Below are positions 16,512 through 25,164 of a stretch of 51,201 bases of DNA, in pieces. The notes below the pieces were generated by a model that searched no databases, was not told where the DNA came from, and worked only from the letters and a program-made list of their open reading frames with translations. The translations under genes and the position numbers were made by a program. The DNA lies in the NCBI GenBank assembly GCA_023663725.1, contig JAMPGX010000020.1:1-51201 (forward strand), given 5' to 3'. Within the stretch, counting starts at the first letter, position 1, and every line of letters starts with the position of its first letter. The DNA is from a bacterium. GTDB lineage: Bacteria; Bacillota; Clostridia; Lachnospirales; Lachnospiraceae.

Positions 16512-16970
16512 ATGAATATGTTTACTGCATTTAATATTAATGCGTCCGGTATGACTGCGCAGAGATACCGTATGGACATCATCTCAGAGAATGTAGCCAA
16601 CGCCCAGAGTACCAGGACGGATGACGGTACTCCTTACAGACGCAAGGTTGTGGCTTTCGCGGAGAAGGGGAGCAATGCTTCCTTTGTCAGCGCGCTCAAC
16701 GGCGCCATTGGATACAAGGGCTCGGGCTTTAGCGGCAGCGGCGTGAAGGTGACTGGCGTATACAGGGACCATAAGACGGAGATGAAGAAGGTCTATGACC
16801 CGTCTCACCCGGATGCGGACGAGGACGGCTACGTGCTATATCCCAACGTCAATATTATTACGGAAATGACCAATATGATTGATGCTAGCAGGGCCTATGA
16901 AGCCAATGCCACAGCTTTTAATGCCAGCAAGTCCATGGTGGCTCAGGCGTTGCAGCTTGGACAGTCATAA
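16512..16970 (+). CDS. flgC: Flagellar proximal rod protein FlgC
   Basis: A 152-residue rod protein. The N-terminal block FNINASGMTAQRYRMDIISE and NVANAQSTRTDDGTPYRR match the flagellar rod/hook family, and the C-terminal helix MIDASRAYEANATAFNASK is the usual coiled-coil partner segment. It stacks with FlgB and FliE in the proximal rod. An AAAGGTGGAG ribosome-binding site precedes the ATG. Confidence 0.95.
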   Translation: MNMFTAFNINASGMTAQRYRMDIISENVANAQSTRTDDGTPYRRKVVAFAEKGSNASFVSALNGAIGYKGSGFSGSGVKVTGVYRDHKTEMKKVYDPSHPDADEDGYVLYPNVNIITEMTNMIDASRAYEANATAFNASKSMVAQALQLGQS

Positions 16971-17026
16971 TGCATAATCGGATGAGACGGCACATAGGAT
17001 AGGCTTCGGGAAGGAGTTGTTACAGA

Positions 17027-17371
17027 ATGGATTACATATCGGCAATAAATCAGGTTTCGTCCCTGGGTGTGGATCAGGCAGCGGGGACGAGACTTAACAC
17101 GTTGACGGGAGCCCTCATAGGTGAGGATAAGCGAGTGGAGGGAACCCTGTTTGATTCGTTTCTGAGTTCTGCCATTGACAACCTCAAGACGACTAACAGT
17201 TATTTATCTGATTCGGAGAATGAGAAGATTAAGTTTGCTCTGGGAGAGACGGAGAATGCCCATGACATGATGATTGCCATGCAGAAGGCTTCAGATGCCC
17301 TGCAGTATACGGTCGCTGTCCGCGATAAGCTACTGGAGGCATACAATCAGATTATGCAGATGCAGATATAG
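17027..17371 (+). CDS. fliE: Flagellar hook-basal body protein FliE
   Basis: A 114-residue adaptor that links the MS ring to the rod and is among the first exported substrates. The conserved C-terminus is present (AMQKASDALQYTVAVRDKLL, ending YNQIMQMQI). AAGGAG precedes ATG 17027. The stop codon is the first part of a strong intercistronic stem-loop, which separates it from fliF. Confidence 0.93.
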   Translation: MDYISAINQVSSLGVDQAAGTRLNTLTGALIGEDKRVEGTLFDSFLSSAIDNLKTTNSYLSDSENEKIKFALGETENAHDMMIAMQKASDALQYTVAVRDKLLEAYNQIMQMQI

Positions 17372-17398
17372 AGGGTTAATTACTATGTAATTGCCCTC
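17371..17398 (+). promoter_or_regulatory. Stem-loop at the fliE/fliF junction
   Basis: GAGGG (17371-17375) pairs with CCCTC (17394-17398), and inside it AATTAC (17378-17383) pairs with GTAATT (17387-17392) around TAT. There is no direct T-tract, so it is unlikely to terminate the operon fully. It may set a boundary for mRNA processing or stability between the small rod genes and fliF. Confidence 0.6.
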
Positions 17399-17447
17399 TG
17401 CGTTGCGTTTAGTTCTATAATATTTTGGAGTCACAGAGGAGAAACTT

Positions 17448-19043
17448 ATGTTAGACAGGCTGAAAGAAATTTGGGCCAAGGTGCTTGAATGGTGGAATAA
17501 GTTTACATCCAAACAAAAGACGGTCATTATTGCCATTGTCGCGGTTGTGGTATTTGCTTTCGCAATATTGATTTATGTGTTCTCGAGACCCCAGTATACG
17601 CGCCTTATGACCTGCGAGACGGCTACAGAGGCCGCCACGGTTATGGAGACGCTGGAGGCGGCGGGAATCGATTGTAAGCTGTCGGACAGTGGCCTGAATA
17701 TTGATGTAAATGTTGATCAGATATCGGATGCCAACAGAGCGTTGGGCTCCGCACGGCTGGTTTCGTCACGGCCGAATATCAAGGATGTGACCGATGCGGG
17801 AATGTCCGCCACGCAGTCGGACAAAGCATTGCTTGCTATGGATTACAAGAGGCAGGAGCTGGAGGCGGCATTTAAGAATTTTGACTCGGTTGCGAGCTGT
17901 CACGTGATATTGGACTTGGCGGATCAGGATGGTACCCTGGTGGCCAGGGAGCAGGAGTCGTTTGTATACATATGTCTTGAATTGAACGGTACATTCACCC
18001 CAGACAACGCGGCAGCGATGGCCAGGGCAGCTGCCACAGCGGTAGGCAATGCCACGACCAGCAATATCTTTATCGGCGATACTGCGGGAAATAGCCTGTT
18101 TTCGGGAGACGAGGAGTATACGCTGACTGGCTCGACGATCAGCCAGATAGAAGCTCAGAATGCGGCGGAAAGCTATATTCGTTCCAAGGTAAAGCAGGCG
18201 TTGATCAATACAGGGCAGTTTGATGCTCTGGATGTAGCAGCTTTTCTAAAATATGATTATTCAAATTACGAGGAGACTCAGCATCGCTACGAGGCACAGG
18301 CGGGGAGAGATGAGGGTCTGATCGGCCATCAGTCTCTCACGGAAAGCGAGAACATGGGCGGAGTCAGCGGTCCTCCCGGAACAGATTCCAATGATGAGGA
18401 CGAGTATTTGTTGGATACGGGAGGGACCACTTCGTCCAGCTCCAGCAGCAGCGACACGGACCACGTGTTGGATGAGATGATCTGGAAGTCAATCACTCCG
18501 GCGGGAATCATTGATTATGACGGTTCTTCTCTGACCGTGACGGCCCGCAGCATCAATGTGGTACACGAGGAGATCATTGAGAGTCAGGGACTTCTGGATG
18601 TCATGAGCTGGGAGGAATACAAGGCGAACAACAATACATCTACCCGAATGGAGGTGGATGACGACTTTTATGATGCGGTGGCGACGGCTACCGGTATCTC
18701 CAGAGACAGGATTACCATTATTGCTTACCGGGAGAATGTGTTCTTTGACAAGGAAGGCCTCAATGTCAACTGGACCGATATTCTGAGCATTGTCATGATT
18801 GTCATTATTCTGGCACTGCTGGCCTTCGTGATTTTGCGGAGCATGGTTGCCCGTAAGTCCTCGGATCAGGAGGAGGAACTCTCTGTGGAGAATCTTCTGC
18901 AGTCCACTCCGGAGAGCGAGCTGGAGGATATCGAGGTGGAGAGCAAGTCCGAGACCCGCAAGTTGATAGAAAAATTTGTGGACGAGAACCCGGAGGCGGT
19001 GGCAAATCTGCTGCGTAACTGGCTGAACGAAGATTGGGGGTAA
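17448..19043 (+). CDS. fliF: Flagellar MS-ring protein FliF
   Basis: A 531-residue membrane protein that forms the MS ring, the base for rotor and export gate. Transmembrane helices lie at about 24-46 (VIIAIVAVVVFAFAILIYVF) and 444-466 (ILSIVMIVIILALLAFVIL). Between them are the ring-building motifs, including YKRQELEAAFKNFDSVASCHV and RDEGLIGHQSLTESEN, plus a Ser-rich linker near 325-337. The C-terminal tail ends RNWLNEDWG, the FliG-binding region. AGAGGAGAAA precedes ATG 17448; fliG starts 4 bp after the stop. Confidence 0.95.
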   Translation: MLDRLKEIWAKVLEWWNKFTSKQKTVIIAIVAVVVFAFAILIYVFSRPQYTRLMTCETATEAATVMETLEAAGIDCKLSDSGLNIDVNVDQISDANRALGSARLVSSRPNIKDVTDAGMSATQSDKALLAMDYKRQELEAAFKNFDSVASCHVILDLADQDGTLVAREQESFVYICLELNGTFTPDNAAAMARAAATAVGNATTSNIFIGDTAGNSLFSGDEEYTLTGSTISQIEAQNAAESYIRSKVKQALINTGQFDALDVAAFLKYDYSNYEETQHRYEAQAGRDEGLIGHQSLTESENMGGVSGPPGTDSNDEDEYLLDTGGTTSSSSSSSDTDHVLDEMIWKSITPAGIIDYDGSSLTVTARSINVVHEEIIESQGLLDVMSWEEYKANNNTSTRMEVDDDFYDAVATATGISRDRITIIAYRENVFFDKEGLNVNWTDILSIVMIVIILALLAFVILRSMVARKSSDQEEELSVENLLQSTPESELEDIEVESKSETRKLIEKFVDENPEAVANLLRNWLNEDWG

Positions 19044-19047
19044 GAGC

Positions 19048-20058
19048 ATGGCGAAGGATGATGGTGTATCCGGTCTGCAGAAGGCGGCAATCCTGTTAAT
19101 TGTGTTGGGACCGGAGCGCTCGGCCAATGTGTTTAAGCATTTGAAAGAAGAGGAGATTGAGGAGCTTACGCTGGAGATCGCGAATACCCGCAGTGTAACC
19201 CCTCAGGTCAAGGAGGATATCTTAAACGAGTTCTATGAGGTATGTCTGGCACAGCAGTATATCGCGGAGGGTGGTATCACTTATGCCAAGGAGTTGCTGG
19301 AGAAGGCTCTGGGCAATGAGAAGGCAATGGATGTGATCGGCAAGCTGACGGCATCTCTGCAGGTCAAGCCTTTCGAGTTTGTGCGTAAGACGGATGCGTC
19401 TCAGCTGCTCAACTTCATTCAGGATGAACATCCTCAGACAATCGCTCTGATATTGTCTTATCTGGCTCCGGGACAGTCGGCCATGATTATCTCTGCGCTG
19501 CCTCCCGAGAAGCAGGCGGATGTGGCAAGGCGTATTGCCGTGATGGACCGCACCAGTCCGGATGTGATCAAAGAGGTGGAGAAAGTGTTGGAATCAAAGT
19601 TATCCAATCTGGTCAATCAGGATTATACAATTATTGGCGGTGTGGACGCCGTGGTAGAGATTCTGAACACGGTGGACCGAGGTACGGAGAAACATATCAT
19701 GGAGACTCTGGAGATCGAGGAGCCGGAGCTGGCGGACGAAATCCGCAAGAAGATGTTCGTGTTCGAGGACATTCTGCTTCTGGACGACAGGGCTATTCAG
19801 CAAGTGCTGCGTAATGTGGACAACAACGATCTCGCGATTGCCCTTAAGAATGCCAACGAGCAGGTGCAGACAGCAATCTTTGACAATATGTCCAAGCGTC
19901 TGGCTGTGATGATCAAGGAGGATATGGAATTCATGGGTCCTGTGCGTATGAAGGACGTGGAGGAAGCGCAGCAGAAGATTGTCAATATTATCCGCAAACT
20001 GGAAGATTCAGGAGAGATCATTATTTCCAGAGGTGGAGGTGACGAGATCGTTGTCTAG
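19048..20058 (+). CDS. fliG: Flagellar motor switch protein FliG
   Basis: A 336-residue rotor protein of the cytoplasmic C ring that contacts stators (MotA) to generate torque. Armadillo-like N, middle and C domains are recognisable: LQKAAILLIVLGPERSANV, the EHPQTIALILSYL block, and the C-terminal charged torque helix region (FEDILLLDDRAIQQVLR). The length is normal for FliG. It overlaps fliH by 8 bp if fliH uses its TTG start. Confidence 0.96.
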   Translation: MAKDDGVSGLQKAAILLIVLGPERSANVFKHLKEEEIEELTLEIANTRSVTPQVKEDILNEFYEVCLAQQYIAEGGITYAKELLEKALGNEKAMDVIGKLTASLQVKPFEFVRKTDASQLLNFIQDEHPQTIALILSYLAPGQSAMIISALPPEKQADVARRIAVMDRTSPDVIKEVEKVLESKLSNLVNQDYTIIGGVDAVVEILNTVDRGTEKHIMETLEIEEPELADEIRKKMFVFEDILLLDDRAIQQVLRNVDNNDLAIALKNANEQVQTAIFDNMSKRLAVMIKEDMEFMGPVRMKDVEEAQQKIVNIIRKLEDSGEIIISRGGGDEIVV

Positions 20059-20932
20059 TAATTTGCTGAAACAGGGTTATAGCTTTTATATGGACGGCAC
20101 GGAGGAGAAGAGGATCATAGACACCAACGAACTGGCGGCGAGACGTCTGGAGGAATTGATGGAGACTATGAGCAGACAGGCTCGGAGCGAAGAACCTGTG
20201 GAAGGTTTCGTGCAGGGGCTTGAAGCGACGGATGTCTCCGCGCTGCTGGACGGAGCGGACGAGGGAAGCACAGTTCTGAAGGCGGAGGCTTCGCCAGAGC
20301 AGTCGCAGAAAGCGGAGCATGACGCCCGCATCCTTGAGGACGCCAACTCGCAGGCGCATACGATTGTGGAGGACGCCAAGGCGCATGCAGGGCAGCTTCT
20401 TCTAGAGGCCAAGGAACAGGCGGAGGAACTAAAGAGAATTGCGACAGACGAGGGTCGCAGGAACGGTTATCAGGAGGGAAAGCAGAAGGCTGAGGCTGAG
20501 GGAGAAGGACTGAAGCAACGGTTACTGGCGAGGGAGGCGCAGCTGGAGGAGGAGTATCAGAATGCTCTCAATCAGATGGAACCGCAATTGGTTGAAGCCA
20601 TCACGGATATCTATGAGCATATCTTTGATGTGGAGCTGCATTCTTACCGTGATATTCTGGTGCATTTGATTGCGTCTACACTGCGCAAGGCTGAGGGAAA
20701 TAAGGACTTTTTGGTACATGTGTCCAGAGAGGATTATTCCTATGTCAGTATGCAGAAAAAGCAGCTGCAGGCGATCCTGTCCGGCAACGGCGTATCACTG
20801 GAGATTGTTGAGGATATGACTGTAGAAAAAGACGAATGCATGATTGAGACAGAGGGCGCCATATTTGACTGTGGTCTGGGTACACAGCTGGAGCAGCTGC
20901 GCCGCAAGCTGCTGTTACTGGCATACAGGTGA
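20051..20932 (+). CDS. fliH: Flagellar export stator FliH
   Basis: A 293-residue peripheral protein that binds the ATPase FliI and links it to the C ring. The middle is an Ala/Glu-rich helix (EDANSQAHTIVEDAKAHAGQ, EAKEQAEELKRIA) and the C-terminal ~150 residues match the FliH/V-ATPase E type domain, with DIYEHIFDVELHSYRD and FDCGLGTQLEQLRRKLL. The frame runs back into fliG; a TTG at 20051 (reading MSSNLLKQGYSFYM) is preferred because GGAGGT lies 10 bases upstream. The first ~110 residues are poorly conserved. Confidence 0.88.
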   Translation: MSSNLLKQGYSFYMDGTEEKRIIDTNELAARRLEELMETMSRQARSEEPVEGFVQGLEATDVSALLDGADEGSTVLKAEASPEQSQKAEHDARILEDANSQAHTIVEDAKAHAGQLLLEAKEQAEELKRIATDEGRRNGYQEGKQKAEAEGEGLKQRLLAREAQLEEEYQNALNQMEPQLVEAITDIYEHIFDVELHSYRDILVHLIASTLRKAEGNKDFLVHVSREDYSYVSMQKKQLQAILSGNGVSLEIVEDMTVEKDECMIETEGAIFDCGLGTQLEQLRRKLLLLAYR

Positions 20933-20972
20933 CATGACACAGTGTTACATACAGGAACGAGAGTGGTAATAA

Positions 20973-22292
20973 TTGACGACGAAAATTCTGGATATAAGTA
21001 AATATGACGGCGTGAAGGAGGAAAACTTCTTTCGTAAGCTGGGCAAGGTGGTCAATGTAGTGGGCCTGACAATTGAGTCCGTGGGTCCGGATGCTCGTCT
21101 GGGCGATGTGTGCCGGATTACTCCGGATACTGCTGAGGCGGAGCCTGTCCTGGCCGAAGTGGTTGGATTTCGGGATAAGAAAACCCTGCTGATGCCGCTT
21201 GATGCGGTGGACGGAATTCGTCTGGGCTGCTCGGTGGAAAACACGGGACAGCCGTTGAGTGTGACAGTGAGCGAAGAACTGCTGGGTAAGACGGTGAATG
21301 GCCTGGGACAACCGGTGGACGGCACAGTAATCAGGGGCGGCGCCCGCTCGGTGGAAGCATCGCCGCCGGACCCTCTGTCCCGCAAGATCATTGATACGGT
21401 GCTGCCCCTGGGAGTGCGCGCGGTGGATGGCATTATGACAGTGGGCAAGGGGCAGAGAATTGGTATATTTGCGGGATCAGGTGTGGGGAAATCCACATTG
21501 ATGGGGATGTTTGCCCGCAATACCAAGGCGGATATCAACGTGATTGCCCTGATCGGAGAGCGGGGCAGAGAGGTGAGAGAATTTATTGAACGGGATCTGG
21601 GAGAAGAGGGCATGCGCCGTTCCGTGGTAGTGGTAGCCACCTCTGACCGTCCGGCCCTGGAGCGGAAAAAGGCCGCTCTGACAGCAACGGCTATAGCGGA
21701 ATATTTCAGGGATCAGGGTAAGGATGTGCTGTTGATGATGGACTCTCTGACCCGTTTTTCTATGGCGCAGAGAGAGATCGGTCTGGCCAGCGGTGAACCG
21801 CCGGTATCCAGAGGTTATCCCCCCAGCGTATACTCGGAGATGCCAAGGCTTCTGGAGCGGGCAGGCTGTTCCAATCAAGGCTCTATCACAGGTCTTTATA
21901 CCGTGCTGGTGGATGGCGACGACTTTAACGAGCCGATTACAGACACGGCCAGAAGTATCCTTGACGGACATATTATGCTGAATCGTAAGCTGGTCCATAA
22001 AAACCATTATCCGGCTATTGATGTGTTGCAGAGCATCTCAAGATGCATGAGTCAGATCGCTTCGCAGGAGCATAAGAGGATGGCTGGCAAGCTGAAGAAT
22101 GTGCTGGCTACCTATAATGAAGCGGAGGATTTGATCAATATCGGCGCCTATAAAAGCGGCAGTAATCCGGATATTGACTATGCCATCACAATGATTCGCA
22201 GGGTCAACGAGTTTCTCATGCAGGATGTGGATGAGAAAGTGAGCTTTGAGGACAGCATAGAATGCTTGAGAGCAATGTTTGGAGAGGGATAA
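20973..22292 (+). CDS. fliI: Flagellum-specific ATPase FliI
   Basis: A 439-residue F1-beta-like ATPase that delivers substrates to the export gate. The Walker A loop is GSGVGKST (168-175), the GERGREVREFIERDLGEEG block and Walker B LLMMDSLTRFSMAQREIGLA are intact. The start appears to be TTG at 20973, with only a weak purine-rich site before it. It lies between fliH and fliJ, its regulator and escort. Confidence 0.96.
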   Translation: MTTKILDISKYDGVKEENFFRKLGKVVNVVGLTIESVGPDARLGDVCRITPDTAEAEPVLAEVVGFRDKKTLLMPLDAVDGIRLGCSVENTGQPLSVTVSEELLGKTVNGLGQPVDGTVIRGGARSVEASPPDPLSRKIIDTVLPLGVRAVDGIMTVGKGQRIGIFAGSGVGKSTLMGMFARNTKADINVIALIGERGREVREFIERDLGEEGMRRSVVVVATSDRPALERKKAALTATAIAEYFRDQGKDVLLMMDSLTRFSMAQREIGLASGEPPVSRGYPPSVYSEMPRLLERAGCSNQGSITGLYTVLVDGDDFNEPITDTARSILDGHIMLNRKLVHKNHYPAIDVLQSISRCMSQIASQEHKRMAGKLKNVLATYNEAEDLINIGAYKSGSNPDIDYAITMIRRVNEFLMQDVDEKVSFEDSIECLRAMFGEG

Positions 22293-22295
22293 GCC

Positions 22296-22763
22296 ATGGC
22301 CAGATTTAGGTATCGTATGCAGGGCATTCTGGATATCAAACTGAAGATGGAGACGCAGGCCAAGCAGGAGTTCGCGGAGACCAGGATGAAGCTGGACCAG
22401 GAGGAGGAGCGTCTCGCGGCTTTGAGGGAGCGTCGGGAGAACTATGAGCGCCGGGCTAGGGAACGGCTGATAGGAGCCTTGAACAGTCGGGAAATGGCGG
22501 AAAATAAAGAAGCGCTGCTGCGGATGGATGAGTATATTGCCCTGCAGCTGTTGCAGGTTCGGGAGGCGGAGAAGAGGCTGGAGCAGGCCAGAGAGAAGCT
22601 GGCGGAGGTCATGAAAGAGCGTAAATCCCATGAGTCATTGAAGGAGAAAGCGTTTGAACAATTTCTGCTGGACGAGAAGAAGCAGGAGAGCAAGGAAGTG
22701 GATGAATTGACCAGTTATGTCTATGGCCAGCGGCAAAAGGAAAAAGCTGTTGCGGAAGTCTAG
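22296..22763 (+). CDS. fliJ: Flagellar export protein FliJ
   Basis: A 155-residue almost wholly helical, charged protein (FRYRMQGILDIKLKMETQAK at the start, then Glu/Arg-rich coiled coil), typical of FliJ, which acts as the stalk of the FliI hexamer and contacts FlhA. It starts 3 bp after fliI. Identification rests on the N-terminal pattern, size and position. Confidence 0.88.
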   Translation: MARFRYRMQGILDIKLKMETQAKQEFAETRMKLDQEEERLAALRERRENYERRARERLIGALNSREMAENKEALLRMDEYIALQLLQVREAEKRLEQAREKLAEVMKERKSHESLKEKAFEQFLLDEKKQESKEVDELTSYVYGQRQKEKAVAEV

Positions 22764-22785
22764 AGAAAATGGAGTGCGGGATGCT

Positions 22786-23661
22786 ATGGCAAAACAGGAA
22801 GACCCTCGGCAGATTGAGGTAAAGGCCGAGAAAAATCAGATAAAAAGTGAAAAGAAGCAGCTGAAGAACGAGCAGAAGCAGCAAAAAAAGGAAGCCAGAC
22901 GCAGGGCGAAGGAGATCGCAAAGAGAGAGGAACAACTGGCGGATGACGAGGAAAAAGGCGGATTTGGTACATTGCTGGCCACAATTATGATTGTCATGGT
23001 ATGGTTGGCGGTGATTGTGGTGATCATTAAGCTGGATGTCGGCGGATTTGGCAGCAAGGTATTGACTCCGATACTGGAGGATGTGCCAGTACTGAACCGG
23101 ATATTGCCGGGGAATCCCGTACGGGAAACCAATGATCCTGAGAGCTATGGGGGATATACCAGCCTGGTGGACGCTGTGGAGTATATACGTCAGCTGGAAC
23201 TGGAGCTGGAGAAGGCGCAGACGTCTGCCAATGAAAAGGATAGTGAGATTTCTCGGTTGAATGCCGAGGTAACCCGGCTCAAGGAGTTTGAGCAAAGACA
23301 GGTAGAATTCCAGCGGATCAAGACGGAGTTCTATGAAGAGGTGGTCTATGCGGAAAAAGGGCCGGGAGCAGAGGCCTATCGGAAATACTATGAGTCAATG
23401 GATCCCTCTACAGCTGAATATATATACCGTCAGGTGGTGGTACAGCTTGAGGAAAGTAAGGAAATACAGGACTGGGCAGCGGCATTTTCTCAGATGAAGC
23501 CCAAGCAGGCGGCACAGATTCTGGAAGAGATGGAGGATAGCTTGGATGTGGCAGCCAGGATTCTGAAAACAGTGGGTGCCGAGCGCAGGGGGGACATTAT
23601 GGGTGCAATGGACTCAAAGATTGCGGCTAAGTTGACAAAAATAATGGATCCCGAAGCTTAA
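22786..23661 (+). CDS. ylxF: YlxF-like / MotE-type flagellar operon protein (MgtE N-domain-like)
   Basis: A 291-residue inner-membrane protein. Residues 1-55 are extremely Lys/Glu-rich, one transmembrane helix follows at about 60-82 (LLATIMIVMVWLAVIVVIIK), then a coiled coil (about 140-180) and a C-terminal MgtE-N-like helical repeat (AFSQMKPKQAAQILEEMED, ILKTVGAERRGDIMGAM). The position between fliJ and fliK is that of ylxF in Bacillus subtilis, whose role is not settled; MotE proteins of similar build aid stator or motor assembly. ATG 22786 is chosen over an ATG at 22717 inside fliJ because GGAG precedes it, though weakly. Its stop codon overlaps the -35 of a sigma-28 promoter. Confidence 0.82.
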   Translation: MAKQEDPRQIEVKAEKNQIKSEKKQLKNEQKQQKKEARRRAKEIAKREEQLADDEEKGGFGTLLATIMIVMVWLAVIVVIIKLDVGGFGSKVLTPILEDVPVLNRILPGNPVRETNDPESYGGYTSLVDAVEYIRQLELELEKAQTSANEKDSEISRLNAEVTRLKEFEQRQVEFQRIKTEFYEEVVYAEKGPGAEAYRKYYESMDPSTAEYIYRQVVVQLEESKEIQDWAAAFSQMKPKQAAQILEEMEDSLDVAARILKTVGAERRGDIMGAMDSKIAAKLTKIMDPEA

Positions 23662-23685
23662 GAATGTCTCTTCTGTGGCCGATAA
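23659..23685 (+). promoter_or_regulatory. Putative sigma-28 (SigD/FliA) promoter upstream of fliK
   Basis: TAAG (23659-23662), a 15-base spacer and GCCGATAA (23678-23685) match the motility sigma factor consensus TAAA-N15-GCCGATAA at 11 of 12 defined bases with exact spacing. It would drive fliK-flgD-flgE and genes beyond. The cognate sigma factor is encoded at 47287-48060 in the same operon. Confidence 0.65.
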
Positions 23686-23698
23686 TAATAGTGTTATT

Positions 23699-23718
23699 CC
23701 ATGAAGTGCGGTTCATGG
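23699..23718 (+). promoter_or_regulatory. Stem-loop in the fliK leader
   Basis: CCATGAA (23699-23705) pairs perfectly with TTCATGG (23712-23718) around a 6-base loop. It would lie a few bases after the start of a transcript made from the sigma-28 promoter and might stabilise that 5' end. Confidence 0.5.
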
Positions 23719-23760
23719 ATGACATAGAACTTTGATAATTACAGAAAGGAGGTAGAGCGG

Positions 23761-25134
23761 ATGACAAGTATACCTGCAAATGTGCAGAATTATCTTGCGG
23801 CCAGCAGAACCGAGCAACCCAAAGCGCAGACGGCGGAGTCCAAGGAGGACTTTGGCAAGGTGCTTGACAAGCAGAAGGCAGGTGCAGCCAGGGACAGCGG
23901 AGTAAAAGCGCCGCGTCAGGCTGGAAAAGCAGGGGATGCCACGCAGCAGTCCAAGGACGTCGCAGGGAAGGATGATGCCAGCGTATCAGGTCAGCCGGAG
24001 AGTGATCAGACGTCCGTGGAGGAAACGGGATTGCAGCAGGAGGATGTCCCTGAGTTGTCAGGTGTATCCGACCAACCGGACATTGAAGGCGTGGTAGAGG
24101 AATTGCCTGCTGAGGCACTGCCCGAGGAATGGCAGGGGGACTTGGAAGAGGTGATGGAGGTACTTCAGAGCGCTATTCTGCAGATTCAGGAGTTGTTGAC
24201 GCAGCAGTTGGACATAACTCCGGAGGAGCTGAGGCAACTGATGCAGGAGAAGGGAATCACCGAACTACAGCTGTTGCAGCCAGAGGTAGTCAACTCGCTG
24301 GTGTTGGATGCAGCGGGGGCGGAGGATCCATTGTCGCTGGTGATGGATGAGGGACTCTATCAGAGCCAACAGGTTATCAACCGGGAATTCAAGGAGATCT
24401 CTCAGCAGCTGAAACAGGATCTGGAGGAGACCGGAAAGGAGTTGCCCCAAGTACTTGAGAAGCTGGAGAACAGTATCGCAGTACAGAAGTCTGAGGCAAT
24501 GACAGAGCATCCACAGCAAAACAACACGCGTGAGCATGATGGGTCAGGTCAGGAGAGAAGGCAGGAGCAAATGCCAGTTGGTCAGGTGGTCTATCAGAAT
24601 TACACGGCGCAAGCGCAGAACCAGTCGGCCGTTCAGGTCAGCGCAATTGCGGTGGGCAGAGAGTCGGCGTACGTGGAGACACAGGATTCCCAGCATATCA
24701 TGAACCAGATTCTGGACTACATGAAGGTATCCATGAAACCGGAGGATACAGTGCTTGAGATGCATCTGCACCCGGAGAGTCTTGGAATGTTGCATGTTCA
24801 AATCTCCGCCAGAGAAGGTGTGATGACAGCGCATTTTACCGCTTCCTCGGAAGCAGTTAAGACTGTGCTGGAGAATCAGATGACTGTGTTGAAGGAAAAT
24901 TTCCTGCAGCAGGACATCAAGGTGGATGCCATTGAGGTTACCGTGGAGGCGCACCAGTTCGAGAATAGTTTAGAGCAGGGACGCCAGAGAAGCGAGGAGG
25001 AAGCCGGCAGAAGACCGAAGAGAAGAAGATTGGATATTGGCAGTCTGGAATCGGGCGAAGAATTGACGGAATCCGAACAGATCATCACGGAGATGATGGC
25101 GGCCAACGGCAATACTGTGGATTATCTGGCTTAG
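23761..25134 (+). CDS. fliK: Flagellar hook-length control protein FliK
   Basis: A 457-residue exported ruler protein that ends hook growth and switches export specificity through FlhB. The N-terminal two thirds are low-complexity and Gln/Glu/Asp-rich, as is normal for FliK. The conserved C-terminal domain (about 320-400) includes LEMHLHPESLGMLHVQISAR and LKENFLQQDIKVDAIEVTVE. AGAAAGGAGG precedes ATG 23761. The tail beyond the domain is basic (RRPKRRR). Confidence 0.92.
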   Translation: MTSIPANVQNYLAASRTEQPKAQTAESKEDFGKVLDKQKAGAARDSGVKAPRQAGKAGDATQQSKDVAGKDDASVSGQPESDQTSVEETGLQQEDVPELSGVSDQPDIEGVVEELPAEALPEEWQGDLEEVMEVLQSAILQIQELLTQQLDITPEELRQLMQEKGITELQLLQPEVVNSLVLDAAGAEDPLSLVMDEGLYQSQQVINREFKEISQQLKQDLEETGKELPQVLEKLENSIAVQKSEAMTEHPQQNNTREHDGSGQERRQEQMPVGQVVYQNYTAQAQNQSAVQVSAIAVGRESAYVETQDSQHIMNQILDYMKVSMKPEDTVLEMHLHPESLGMLHVQISAREGVMTAHFTASSEAVKTVLENQMTVLKENFLQQDIKVDAIEVTVEAHQFENSLEQGRQRSEEEAGRRPKRRRLDIGSLESGEELTESEQIITEMMAANGNTVDYLA

Positions 25135-25164
25135 CTGGATGGATTTGAAGAAAGGAGTGAGAGT

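Noticed and set aside
17391-17421. Second promoter before fliF (TTGCCC and TATAAT)
   Set aside because: The spacer is 19 bp, the -35 lies within the fliE/fliF stem-loop and the match is poor, so TATAAT alone is not enough.
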